This document shows, piece after piece, positions 37,425 through 46,227 of a stretch of 64,000 bases of DNA. A program made the translations under genes and the position numbers. Positions within the stretch are counted from its first letter, which is position 1. Each line of letters opens with the position of its first letter. The notes under the pieces are model-generated. The model ran no database searches, was not told where the DNA came from, and saw only the letters and a program-made list of their open reading frames with translations. The DNA comes from Oleispira sp964022115 (lineage in GTDB: Bacteria; Pseudomonadota; Gammaproteobacteria; Pseudomonadales; Oceanobacteraceae): assembly GCA_964022115.1 (NCBI GenBank), contig CAXIBC010000001.1:1-64000 (forward strand), given 5' to 3'.

Positions 37425-38309
37425 TTACTTCTTATAGAAGTCTGAACGTCCTTCGGGCTGACGACGAAAACGCTTATAGTTCCATTGGTACTGTTCAGGG
37501 CAATCATTAATACATTCTTCGATACTGCTATTTAAAGCTGTTGCGGCGACAACTTCGTCGCTATTTCGAATATCTTTATGGGCCGGCTTGAGCACTACGC
37601 CATAGTTACCATCGTCTAAACGCTTAGCATAACAACACAATAAATAGGCTGGAGTATTATTAGCCAGCTCGCCGATCAATTTTCCGGTTAATGCTGTTTG
37701 GCCAAAGAAAGGGGCAAATACGCCACTTTTTAAACCTGGCTCTTGATCCGGTAGAACCGCAATAACACCTTTATCCGCCAACAACTGATACAAGGACTCG
37801 ACACCACTGCGATCTGCCGGCACTAAGCCTACATCGACGCGCTTACGAGTACTGAAGATAAACTTATCTAAAGCTGCTATCTTGGCCGGCTTATACATAA
37901 CCGTCATAAATAAGTATTGGCGGAAAAAATGATTTAATACCTCCCAATTACCTAAATGTGGGGCAATAAGGATGATGCCATTTTTCTCTTCCAGCGCTTT
38001 TTCAAGGTGTTCTAAGCCCTCAACCTGGGTGATTAGCTTTTGTACTTTTGGAATAGGCCACATCCACGACATACCCATTTCAGCATAGGTCTTACCCAGC
38101 GCAATTAAACTTTGTCTAGCCAAAGTTTCAATCTGCTCTTCACTATAATCAGGATAACAAAGTCGCAAGTTAATTTTAGTGACCCTTGCAGTATCGGTAA
38201 ACCAAAGTAACTTACCAATAGCCGCGCCGAATGCGTGCGCGGCAGGTAAAGGTAAAAATGACACTAAGCGAATAAGGCCTATGCCTAGATAAACAACTAG
38301 ATTTTTCAC
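37425..38309 (-). CDS. lpxL: lipid A biosynthesis acyltransferase (LpxL/LpxM family)
   Basis: This 294-aa inner-membrane acyltransferase has an N-terminal hydrophobic helix (LVVYLGIGLIRLVSFLPL) and the catalytic H(x)4E motif in APHLGNWEVL near residue 117. The DQEPGLKSGVFAPFFG segment is typical of the family. It adds a secondary acyl chain to lipid A. It starts at GTG with an AGGAAT site. Lauroyl versus myristoyl specificity cannot be told. Confidence 0.85.
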   Translation of the reverse strand: MKNLVVYLGIGLIRLVSFLPLPAAHAFGAAIGKLLWFTDTARVTKINLRLCYPDYSEEQIETLARQSLIALGKTYAEMGMSWMWPIPKVQKLITQVEGLEHLEKALEEKNGIILIAPHLGNWEVLNHFFRQYLFMTVMYKPAKIAALDKFIFSTRKRVDVGLVPADRSGVESLYQLLADKGVIAVLPDQEPGLKSGVFAPFFGQTALTGKLIGELANNTPAYLLCCYAKRLDDGNYGVVLKPAHKDIRNSDEVVAATALNSSIEECINDCPEQYQWNYKRFRRQPEGRSDFYKK

Positions 38310-38428
38310 GGATATTCCTAAGCTTTATTTTTATAACGAGGTAAAGGGCTAATTAATGGCGCTAGAATAGCATTTCAGAGGCCAAAGCTCGATAGCTAGA
38401 AACGCTCATGATGAGGGTATTTAGAGAA

Positions 38429-39640
38429 TTAGGCGGATAACTGTATCGGCAAGGTGATGGTAAACATAGTACCTACACCTAACTCACTAGAGCAGCTGAC
38501 TTCTCCTTGTAACGTTTCTGTGACTAGCTGTTGAATAATACTGGTCCCTAAACCACTACCACCCGTTCCCTCTCGAGTTGTGTAATACGCTTCAAATATA
38601 TTCTTTAAGCTTTCCGTTGTCATGCCTTTGCCATCATCACTGCAATTAAGGTGAACATTAGATCCATCTTTTACCGTACGAATGACAATATTGCCGGCTT
38701 CTCCTTTATCGTAACCATGAATAATGGCATTCATAATGATATTTGTAATGACTTGAGAAAGCGCCCCAGGATAGCTATCAATAATAAGATCATCCCCAAT
38801 TATGTCTACCCGCAGCGCCGTTTTACGCAGTTCTGGTGTCAGGCTATGAACAATACGAGATAAATAATCATGTAGGGCAAATGATCTGAGTTTCTCACTC
38901 GAAACATCAACCGCCACCATCTTAAAATTATTGACCATTTCCGTAGAGCGATTCATGCTAGTCATAATAATGTCTAAGGATTCATCAAGGGTATCAATAA
39001 AACTTTCAACATCATCAGAGGTTAAGGATTTATTATTAAATGATTTTCTAATCTGCTTATTCTTGTCTCGAAGATAGGAAGTAGCGGTAACACATAAACC
39101 CATAGGCGTATTTAACTCATGGGCAATACCGGCAACCGCACGCCCTAGGGATGCCATTTTTTCACTGGCAAATAACTGTGATTGAATCTCTGCGCTCTGC
39201 TCTAAGGTTTCTCTAACAAGTTCATTTTTTTCTACTAAAGCGACCTGCAAGCGCTTTAACCCTAAATGAGCATTAACCCGGGCAAGCACTTCATTTGCAT
39301 TATAAGGTTTAGTTATATAGTCGACGGCTCCTGCTTCGAAACCCGCTAAAATATCTGCACTATTGTCCAACCCGCTAATAAAGATGATAGGAATCTCTGC
39401 GGTCGATGGATCTATTTTTAATTGCCGACATAATTGAAAGCCATCGACCTCAGGCATTTGGACATCTAATAGAATAAGGTCGGGGATCTTAGCAGAAATT
39501 AATTGCAGAGCCTCAGCAGCAGATTGAGCTTGTCGTGCACGAAACTCATTCTGCAACAAGATATCGACCAGTAGCATCAGATCAGCCTTTACATCATCGA
39601 CTACTAGAATATCAACCTGATTATTGTCTTCAATCATCAT
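38429..39640 (-). CDS. hybrid receiver-histidine kinase
   Basis: This soluble 403-aa protein has a CheY-like receiver at the N-terminus (residues about 8-125: VVDDVKADLM, phospho-acceptor Asp in LILLDVQMPEVDG, KPYN) and a short coiled linker. A histidine kinase module follows, with AGIAHELNTPMG near residue 175 and an HATPase containing DDGKGM and GGSGLGTSI. Having REC first and kinase second suggests it receives phosphate or a signal from an unseen partner. No cognate regulator is beside it. Confidence 0.86.
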   Translation of the reverse strand: MMIEDNNQVDILVVDDVKADLMLLVDILLQNEFRARQAQSAAEALQLISAKIPDLILLDVQMPEVDGFQLCRQLKIDPSTAEIPIIFISGLDNSADILAGFEAGAVDYITKPYNANEVLARVNAHLGLKRLQVALVEKNELVRETLEQSAEIQSQLFASEKMASLGRAVAGIAHELNTPMGLCVTATSYLRDKNKQIRKSFNNKSLTSDDVESFIDTLDESLDIIMTSMNRSTEMVNNFKMVAVDVSSEKLRSFALHDYLSRIVHSLTPELRKTALRVDIIGDDLIIDSYPGALSQVITNIIMNAIIHGYDKGEAGNIVIRTVKDGSNVHLNCSDDGKGMTTESLKNIFEAYYTTREGTGGSGLGTSIIQQLVTETLQGEVSCSSELGVGTMFTITLPIQLSA

Positions 39641-39772
39641 AATACTGGCTATACCAAGGGTATAGAGTCCCTGTTTTGAATACTAATGAGGTAAGTATAT
39701 AAAAATTAACCTATGTATCCTATGATTTACAAGTTTAAATTAGTAGCCTAGGACGTTGAGTTGCTAAAGCTA

Positions 39773-40096
39773 TCAATCCTCAATCATCTCATTGGCTAAC
39801 GCTAGCCAGTCTTCAATCAGAGCGATAGCACACGCCTTATGGCCTGCATCCTCTATAGTATTTAGCTGGCTGCGCTTAACTAGCCCTTCAACCACAGCCC
39901 TCACCTGCGCAGCCTCTAAGTCGACCAAGAAACAATCGGTAATCGCATCATCCACATCCCCTTCAAGCTTAGGTAAAGGGGATAGCGAAGTAATATTGCG
40001 CACCACTAGAGCAAGGGATGGCTGTCTCTTTCTGAGCAGCTCATACGTCAACTTAAGGCTGCCACGACTGAATATATAAGGATCACTATGATTCAT
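39773..40096 (-). CDS. conserved-looking hypothetical protein
   Basis: This 107-aa cytosolic protein has predicted helices, no signal peptide and no family I recognise. It may be a real gene because its composition is even and it sits in series with the lipoprotein gene upstream (74 bp apart) on the same strand. A 95-aa frame on the opposite strand covers nearly the same bases, so the coding strand is not beyond doubt. Confidence 0.5.
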   Translation of the reverse strand: MNHSDPYIFSRGSLKLTYELLRKRQPSLALVVRNITSLSPLPKLEGDVDDAITDCFLVDLEAAQVRAVVEGLVKRSQLNTIEDAGHKACAIALIEDWLALANEMIED

Positions 40097-40169
40097 ACAA
40101 TACACTTAATCCCTCTAGCCAGATTCATCAATGTTGTATTCAGTGTCGATAATCATCAAATAATTATAG

Positions 40170-40847
40170 TTAATAGGCCGCCGCCATTTCATCGACCAAT
40201 ACCGCCAAATAAATTTGGCTAGTACTACCTGCATAAGGCTTCACTAGATAATGGTGAGCGCCCTGCTGAGAGATTTCTAACCAATACCACCCTTTCTGCT
40301 TAATTGTTAACTGGTGCTCAAACGTTTCACCGTATTGATGCAAGGGGCCAGTAATAGAGACCGCTGTGGAAAAATACGTTAATACTAAGGTATTGCCATT
40401 ATTACCATTAATAAAGCCCGCATCCCCTAGGCTGGAGCGATAGCCATCACTATAAAAAGTGCCTAAGCGTAAAATCCGTGCCTCTTTGGGTTCAATCAAC
40501 AAGTCGAACCCTTGTATCTCACTCGCAAGAGCATCTACATCTTGCGGAATATCAAAAGTAAATACTCCTTGCTCTGCCGGTGATATTTGTAATATCAGTG
40601 GTGATGGCGCAGCAAAAATAGACCCCGAAATCAAAGGAAAAATAATGATTAAGCCCTCATCAAATAAACCATCATCTACGGGCTGTAAACCATAAGTAAA
40701 ACGTTGATAAGGAATTTGATATTGAGTAATAGCCCTAGGCTCTAGGGTTAATTGAGTATGGCTGCAAGCAGCCAACAAGATCGCCCCAGCTGTCATCATA
40801 AAAGCCATAATAGTTTTTAAATAAACATTAACCTGGGCTCTATTCAT
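40170..40847 (-). CDS. hypothetical lipoprotein
   Basis: This 225-aa protein has a lipoprotein signal peptide: hydrophobic segment and lipobox ILLAAC, with Cys28 counted from the first Met. A start at Met14 (40808) would give a more typical signal. The mature part is rich in beta strands and aromatic residues and matches no family that I recognise. It is the first of two minus-strand genes of unknown function. Confidence 0.65.
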   Translation of the reverse strand: MNRAQVNVYLKTIMAFMMTAGAILLAACSHTQLTLEPRAITQYQIPYQRFTYGLQPVDDGLFDEGLIIIFPLISGSIFAAPSPLILQISPAEQGVFTFDIPQDVDALASEIQGFDLLIEPKEARILRLGTFYSDGYRSSLGDAGFINGNNGNTLVLTYFSTAVSITGPLHQYGETFEHQLTIKQKGWYWLEISQQGAHHYLVKPYAGSTSQIYLAVLVDEMAAAY

Positions 40848-41103
40848 AACCGTATTTAACCGTATTGATAATCTAAAAGACTTTATTTGAGCTTAGGCAC
40901 TCCGAGGGCGTGCTTGCTCAACTTTCTCGATATAAAAGAAATATCTATTAACAAGCATTCTCTCAGACTAAAAAGAAATATAAACAATAAATAACAATTA
41001 AAAACACAGTTATTAGCGGTTAAATTCGAGCTATGTCTATAGTCAATATAAAGGACTTAATTCCTACAATTATGATTTCACGACTTAAGATACTTATTGC
41101 AAT

Positions 41104-42129
41104 ATGAATAAAATTATAATAATTCCGCTGTTATTTTTAATCCAGCCTTCTTATGCTCAGCCTTTAGTCTTATTAAATTGGGCCGATTATATAGATCCTA
41201 CGGTACTCGCAGAATTTCAACGACAAACAGGCATTGAAGTGAAAGAAGTCTATTTTGATTCTGATGATGGCCGCAATGATCTCATGACCCGCTCTAAAGG
41301 CAAGGGCTATGACTTAATCATGCTGAATGGCTTAGCCATTGATTTATATCGAAAGCAAAATTGGTTAGCCCAGATTCCATCACCCCAGCCTAATAATCTA
41401 ATTCATATTGATAAAAAATGGTCGCAAGCGTTTGCCTCTAGTGAAAAATATGCGGTGCCTTATTTCTGGGGAACGACTGGCATTGCTTATCGCAAAGACT
41501 TAATTAATCAGCCCATTAATAGTTGGCAACAAATTTTTTCTCCTATTGACGAACTAAAAGGCAAAATCACCATGATGGATTCTGCCCGAGAAGTCATGGC
41601 CGCCTCGCTGAAATCATTAGGTTATTCTATTAATAGCCGCAATAACCACGAGTTCACTTCTGCATTAACCCGCTTACAAGAACAGTCTCAGTATGTGAAG
41701 ACCTATATAGGTGTGGATCTCGATGAAAGCTCAGCTTTATTATCAGGAGAAACCCTAGTCGCTATGATGTACAGTGGTGATGCCTTAATGCTGCAAGATT
41801 TAAGCGCTAATATTGAATATGTTGTACCGCAAGAAGGCAGCAATCTTTGGGTAGACTTTCTCTCCGTCTCTGCATTTTCACCACAAAAAGAAAATGCTTG
41901 GAAATTTATCAACTTTATCAATCAACCAAGAGTTTCAGCCCAACTAGCAAACTATGTATATTGCGCTCCTGCTAATAAAGCAGCAAAAAAATTATTGAGC
42001 CAAGAGTTTTTAGCTAACTCAACCATTTTTCCGAATAAAGACAAGCTAAATAAATCTGAATTATTTAAGCCCATACCCGCTCGCCAGTTAAAAAAACTGA
42101 CTAAAACCTTTAAGCAGCTGGAAAAATAG
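41104..42129 (+). CDS. PotD/NspS-like periplasmic polyamine-type binding protein
   Basis: This 341-aa periplasmic binding protein of the PotD/PotF type has a signal peptide (MNKIIIIPLLFLIQPSYA). Hallmarks are VLLNWADYIDP, the YDLIMLNG segment, VPYFWGTTGIAYR and MYSGDALMLQ. No ABC transporter subunits are present. Instead, a membrane GGDEF-EAL gene starts 2 bp after the stop. The same arrangement occurs in Vibrio cholerae NspS-MbaA, where the binding protein senses norspermidine or spermidine and controls the c-di-GMP enzyme. A sensory rather than transport role is inferred from this context. Confidence 0.83.
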   Translation: MNKIIIIPLLFLIQPSYAQPLVLLNWADYIDPTVLAEFQRQTGIEVKEVYFDSDDGRNDLMTRSKGKGYDLIMLNGLAIDLYRKQNWLAQIPSPQPNNLIHIDKKWSQAFASSEKYAVPYFWGTTGIAYRKDLINQPINSWQQIFSPIDELKGKITMMDSAREVMAASLKSLGYSINSRNNHEFTSALTRLQEQSQYVKTYIGVDLDESSALLSGETLVAMMYSGDALMLQDLSANIEYVVPQEGSNLWVDFLSVSAFSPQKENAWKFINFINQPRVSAQLANYVYCAPANKAAKKLLSQEFLANSTIFPNKDKLNKSELFKPIPARQLKKLTKTFKQLEK

Positions 42130-42131
42130 CT

Positions 42132-44621
42132 GTGCATTTACAGCGCCAGTTTAATCTGGTTGTGATTCCATTAGTTATTATTCCACTTTTAATATTAGGC
42201 TGGCTAGCCTATGGCTATTTACTTGAAAGTGAAGAAAATAAATTAATTAACAAAATGACCGCAGATACGACTAGCCTACGGCAAAATATCAATCTTAAAT
42301 TCTCACAAGCTCAATCCAATATCGAACTCTTAGCCAGTGATGGCATAATTACTCGCTATGCCATCATTGAAGATGAATATACCCGCTATAGCCTTTATCA
42401 AAAGGGTCTATTAGCGCGCTTTAAAAACTACCAAGAATCTTTCCCTCTGTATGAAGAGATACGCTATATACTGACCGATGGCTATGAAGACAGCCACTGG
42501 GCTCGTAGTGGTTATAACAATACTACGGATGAAGAAAAAGACAGCCTTTGGTTTCCGCTATTAGCAAATTTAGGGACAGCAACCCTACATACCATTCTGC
42601 CAAACCCAGATACCGACCAACAATCACTCTACTCCTTTCATCCTATTATTTTAAGGAATATTAATATTGAAGACAGTAGCGCCCCAAAAAAATTGAGAGG
42701 TTATTTATCGACTAGCATGAACATTAATTGGTTAAAAAAACAATTAGAAGAACTGCTATTTTATAAAGATTGCTTTGTTGCACTCAAGGATGCCACAGGA
42801 AATATCATCTTCTCTTATGGCGATAAAAAATTAAATCAGTATACTCAAGAAAAGCATACAAGCACCAAAAAGATACGGCTGGTCGATTCTCCAACAGGTC
42901 ATTTTTACCATTTACAAGAAGCAACCTCTTTTGGCTATGTCATTACCTATCTTGTTCCTCAAACTCATGCGCACGCCAAGGCCCATGAGCTTGCCAATAA
43001 CATCTTGATTATCACAGCGCTATCGATTGCGATTACAGTTTTCACTCTTATAGCTTTATTACGCTTCTCGGTCATTAGCCCATTGCATAAGTTAGCGATG
43101 GCTAGCAACAACATCAGTAATGGTAAGTTAAATTCTCAAATCGATTTACATACCTGTGATGAGCTTGCCGATATCTCTAGCGGTTTTAATAGCATGGTAA
43201 AGTCATTAACCGAAAATGATGAAAAAATACGTTACATCGCTTACCACGATAGCTTAACCCGCTTACCCAATCGTAGAATGTTCCACTATTTATTAGCCAA
43301 TACTATTGCTGCAACCGATCGCCATAAAGACAAGATGGCATTATTTTTTCTGGATATTGATAATTTCAAGACCATTAACGACAGTCTTGGCCACAGTATA
43401 GGAGATGAGCTATTAATCCAGTTTGCCCATAGAGTCGGCCAATGCGTACGAGAAGAGGACAGTATTCTAACTGCTGAAATGAATATTAAAAATCCAAACA
43501 GTGATGACGATTTGATTGCTCGTTTAGGTGGAGATGAATTTACCGTAGTATTACCCCACATTCATCAAGCTGAAGATGCTGCGCTGGTTGCCCAACGAAT
43601 TATTAATGCCATGGCACAAGAGTTTGTCATTGGCCAATACCAGCTACGAATTACAACCAGCATAGGTATTACTATCTACCCTTCTCATAGCGATAGCATA
43701 GGTGAGTTAATTAAGCATGCCGACATTGCTATGTACCACGCTAAAGACCAAGGAAAAAATAACTTTCAATTTTATGCCGAAGATTTAAATGAGGCGATTG
43801 CCGATCGTATTGAGCATGAGAATGATATGCGCAAAGCCATTGCAGAACAGCAGTTTGAACTATATTTCCAACCTCAAGTGAGTTTACCAGGTCGTAATAT
43901 TTATGGCTTAGAAGCCTTAGTACGCTGGCGGCATCCTGAAAAAGGCATGATATCGCCAGCGAAATTCATTCCACTAGCAGAAGAAACTGGGATGATTATA
44001 GAACTAGGCCAGTGGGTGATGCGGGAAAGCTGTCGTATTGCTAAAGAGTGGTTGGATTTTGGAATACTAGACTGCAGAATTTCAGTGAATGTCTCTAGTA
44101 TACAGTTCGAGCGCCAGGACGTTGCTCAGCTCATTGCCGATAGCCTTAATGAATTTCAATTACCCCCAGACTACCTCACTATAGAGCTCACCGAATCGGC
44201 GATTATGAATCACCAAAATGAAAACTTACTCACGCTGGATAAAATAAAAAAATTAGGAGTAAAAGTATCGTTAGATGATTTTGGTACAGGTTATTCATCT
44301 CTTAGTTACTTAAGAAGTTTTCCTGTTGATACCTTAAAAATTGATCGTCAATTTATTATTGAAGCCAAATCAGAACCTGACGTGCGCGCCATTATTTCTG
44401 CGATTATTCAAATGGCCCACGCTCTAAGTCTTGATGTCGTAGCTGAAGGGGTAGAAGATGAAGAACAAGTACAGTATTTAGAATCCATTGGCTGCAATGT
44501 AATTCAGGGGTTTTACTTCAGTAAACCCCTGCCACAAGAGCAAGCTTTAGCATTTATAAAAACTAATACCTTACCAAGGTTTGACCAGAATAAACACTTA
44601 CAGCATCAGTTTAATAGCTGA
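42132..44621 (+). CDS. MbaA-like membrane HAMP-GGDEF-EAL protein
   Basis: This 829-aa protein starts at GTG, 2 bp after the binding-protein gene. It has a membrane helix near residues 8-28, a periplasmic domain of about 260 residues, a second helix near 290-312, HAMP near 313-365, GGDEF with intact RLGGDEF near residue 465, and EAL near 570-815. EAL residues are intact (LEALVRW, VNVS, IELTES, LDDFGTGYSS, KIDR). The periplasmic domain probably docks the polyamine-binding protein. Its last 69 codons lie in a 294-bp direct repeat, and the second copy at 50754 is a non-functional tail. Ancestrally its end overlapped the DAHP synthase gene by 16 bp. Confidence 0.86.
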   Translation: MHLQRQFNLVVIPLVIIPLLILGWLAYGYLLESEENKLINKMTADTTSLRQNINLKFSQAQSNIELLASDGIITRYAIIEDEYTRYSLYQKGLLARFKNYQESFPLYEEIRYILTDGYEDSHWARSGYNNTTDEEKDSLWFPLLANLGTATLHTILPNPDTDQQSLYSFHPIILRNINIEDSSAPKKLRGYLSTSMNINWLKKQLEELLFYKDCFVALKDATGNIIFSYGDKKLNQYTQEKHTSTKKIRLVDSPTGHFYHLQEATSFGYVITYLVPQTHAHAKAHELANNILIITALSIAITVFTLIALLRFSVISPLHKLAMASNNISNGKLNSQIDLHTCDELADISSGFNSMVKSLTENDEKIRYIAYHDSLTRLPNRRMFHYLLANTIAATDRHKDKMALFFLDIDNFKTINDSLGHSIGDELLIQFAHRVGQCVREEDSILTAEMNIKNPNSDDDLIARLGGDEFTVVLPHIHQAEDAALVAQRIINAMAQEFVIGQYQLRITTSIGITIYPSHSDSIGELIKHADIAMYHAKDQGKNNFQFYAEDLNEAIADRIEHENDMRKAIAEQQFELYFQPQVSLPGRNIYGLEALVRWRHPEKGMISPAKFIPLAEETGMIIELGQWVMRESCRIAKEWLDFGILDCRISVNVSSIQFERQDVAQLIADSLNEFQLPPDYLTIELTESAIMNHQNENLLTLDKIKKLGVKVSLDDFGTGYSSLSYLRSFPVDTLKIDRQFIIEAKSEPDVRAIISAIIQMAHALSLDVVAEGVEDEEQVQYLESIGCNVIQGFYFSKPLPQEQALAFIKTNTLPRFDQNKHLQHQFNS

Positions 44622-44707
44622 TGCAATACGTATAAAAGCTCCTCCGTTTGCTTCCAGCTGATACAGGGGTCGGTAATCGACACCCCATATTCTAAGCCTT
44701 GATTATT
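44414..44707. repeat. 294-bp direct repeat, copy A
   Basis: Left member of a direct repeat pair with 50754-51047, offset 6340 bp. The two copies differ at only three positions (44424, 44683 and 44684), all close to the ends. Copy A holds the functional 3' end of the GGDEF-EAL gene and a non-functional piece of the DAHP synthase tail. Confidence 0.95.
44606..44702 (-). pseudogene. DAHP synthase C-terminal fragment
   Basis: This minus-strand fragment encodes about the last 32 residues of the DAHP synthase at 50946-52052, with one Leu to Val change caused by the two mismatches near 44683. It has no start and is joined to the DUF1254 gene, so it is a relic of the duplication. It partly overlaps the functional end of the GGDEF-EAL gene. 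Confidence 0.85.
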
Positions 44708-46184
44708 GCACAACCTTTTTCAACCCAGGGATATATTTAATCAAGGTATCAGGATCTCTCGTTTCTTCATTCGGCAAATAAATACGATAGTTAATTCTGA
44801 ACAACCCCTGCGCTGGAGATGGTAGCCAGTTAGACTCAAACCCCTGCGGAGCTTGATGCTGTATATACAGAGTTAATGAACCATCGCTATTATATTGCAA
44901 ACCTTGAGTACGATCGCCAATGGCGAAACGATCAATTTCATTTTCAACCAATTGAAAATTGGTACCATACATAGTCAGTGACCAGAAACCTTGCTTTTGT
45001 AAGTTAGGAACTTCGTCAGCTTCAAAGTGCATGACATATTTCTGACTGCCATCTAACAAGGCACCCGAGCCATCTTCGTAAGTCGAGAAGTAAATACCCT
45101 CTTCACGATCGTGTACCAATAGTCCCTCTAACGCACCTTCTGCACGATTGATGAAATGGAAACCATAGGTGCCTTCGTGCAAGTTATTCCAGCGTGTCGC
45201 ATATGCAGTACCACGATACTTAACTTTCCAAGTCATGATGTCTTTAACATCTTCTAAGGCGCGCACAAGGCCTTTACGAGTTGGCTCATCTATACCATTC
45301 AAGTTGAAGGGTTTACCAAGCTCAATCCCAATTGTCTGAAACATGCCAACCGAACCGCGTATTTCTTTACGGGGTGGATTTTCGATTAATAAATCCGCCA
45401 TTTGCTCGAAGAAAGCGAGTTCCCCTTCATACTGCTTACGCTCAGATTTATAAGGTTTCACCTTACCAAAGCCCCCTTCTTTCCCCCAGTAGCTTAAGCC
45501 TGTGGTGAAAACTTTTTTCTGAATCTCTAGTACCGCAGCAATATCACCAAGCTTCTCTTTTACAGCACTGTAACGTAAGGCAACCACACCAGAATTAGTT
45601 GGCATACGGCGTAAAATCACATCCTCAGGAGCTTCACCTTTCCAGTTAGGCCCTACGAACATATAATTGCCACCTTCCCCGCCCGTTGCACGAGAACCTA
45701 TATAGGGTAGGTTTTCTAAATATGCATCAGCAATCTGAGCACTCCAATAGCGATCCATTACATCTGGTAGAGTAACAATGATAGGCTCATCCTTCAGCTC
45801 CAATAAAATACCACTGTAGATAGTATCGTTATTCGGCGTATAGGGTAGGCTATCTTCAGAAGTCGCCAACTTTTTCATATGGCCAATCTGGTTTATTGGT
45901 GCACACGGACAAATTTCACGTTTCATGACGAAGTTCAGTTTGCGTTCGTTTAAGCGTAAACGGCGCTCTCGCTCCAACACTTTTAATGGCAATCCATATA
46001 CATACGCCTGCACTCCTAAAGAGTATGCCCAGTTTTCTTTCGCTCGGCTATCACGAGCTTTAATTTCACTCGCCGTCATACCAGCATCTGGGTTTTTCTT
46101 TTGTAAGTTTGGCCCTTTAATGACAAAGTAAGCACCAGCAGAAAGTGCAGTTACTAAAGCAAATATAAAAAATTTAAGCTTCAT
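44703..46184 (-). CDS. DUF1254/DUF1214 protein
   Basis: This protein of about 493 aa has an N-terminal hydrophobic anchor or signal (MKLKFFIFALVTALSAGAYF), then a DUF1254 domain (near residues 60-190: SEDSLPYTPNNDTIYSGILL and DRYWSAQIAD) and a C-terminal DUF1214 domain (near residues 390-485: FWSLTMYGTNFQLVEN and LYIQHQAPQG). The families are common beside DUF1302/DUF1329 genes; the biochemical role is not established to my knowledge. Start 46184 is preferred because of a GGAA site. Its stop codon lies inside direct repeat A, read in a different frame from DAHP synthase, so the C-terminus may have been set by the insertion. Confidence 0.8.
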   Translation of the reverse strand: MKLKFFIFALVTALSAGAYFVIKGPNLQKKNPDAGMTASEIKARDSRAKENWAYSLGVQAYVYGLPLKVLERERRLRLNERKLNFVMKREICPCAPINQIGHMKKLATSEDSLPYTPNNDTIYSGILLELKDEPIIVTLPDVMDRYWSAQIADAYLENLPYIGSRATGGEGGNYMFVGPNWKGEAPEDVILRRMPTNSGVVALRYSAVKEKLGDIAAVLEIQKKVFTTGLSYWGKEGGFGKVKPYKSERKQYEGELAFFEQMADLLIENPPRKEIRGSVGMFQTIGIELGKPFNLNGIDEPTRKGLVRALEDVKDIMTWKVKYRGTAYATRWNNLHEGTYGFHFINRAEGALEGLLVHDREEGIYFSTYEDGSGALLDGSQKYVMHFEADEVPNLQKQGFWSLTMYGTNFQLVENEIDRFAIGDRTQGLQYNSDGSLTLYIQHQAPQGFESNWLPSPAQGLFRINYRIYLPNEETRDPDTLIKYIPGLKKVVQ

Positions 46185-46227
46185 ATCGAGTTCCATAATT
46201 TTAGTAATAAATTAAATTTAAAAAGAA

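Noticed and set aside
39792..40079. A 95-codon plus-strand frame opposite the hypothetical gene at 39773-40096.
   Set aside because: No ribosome-binding site and a Ser/Thr-rich composition typical of a shadow frame; the minus-strand frame fits the local gene direction.
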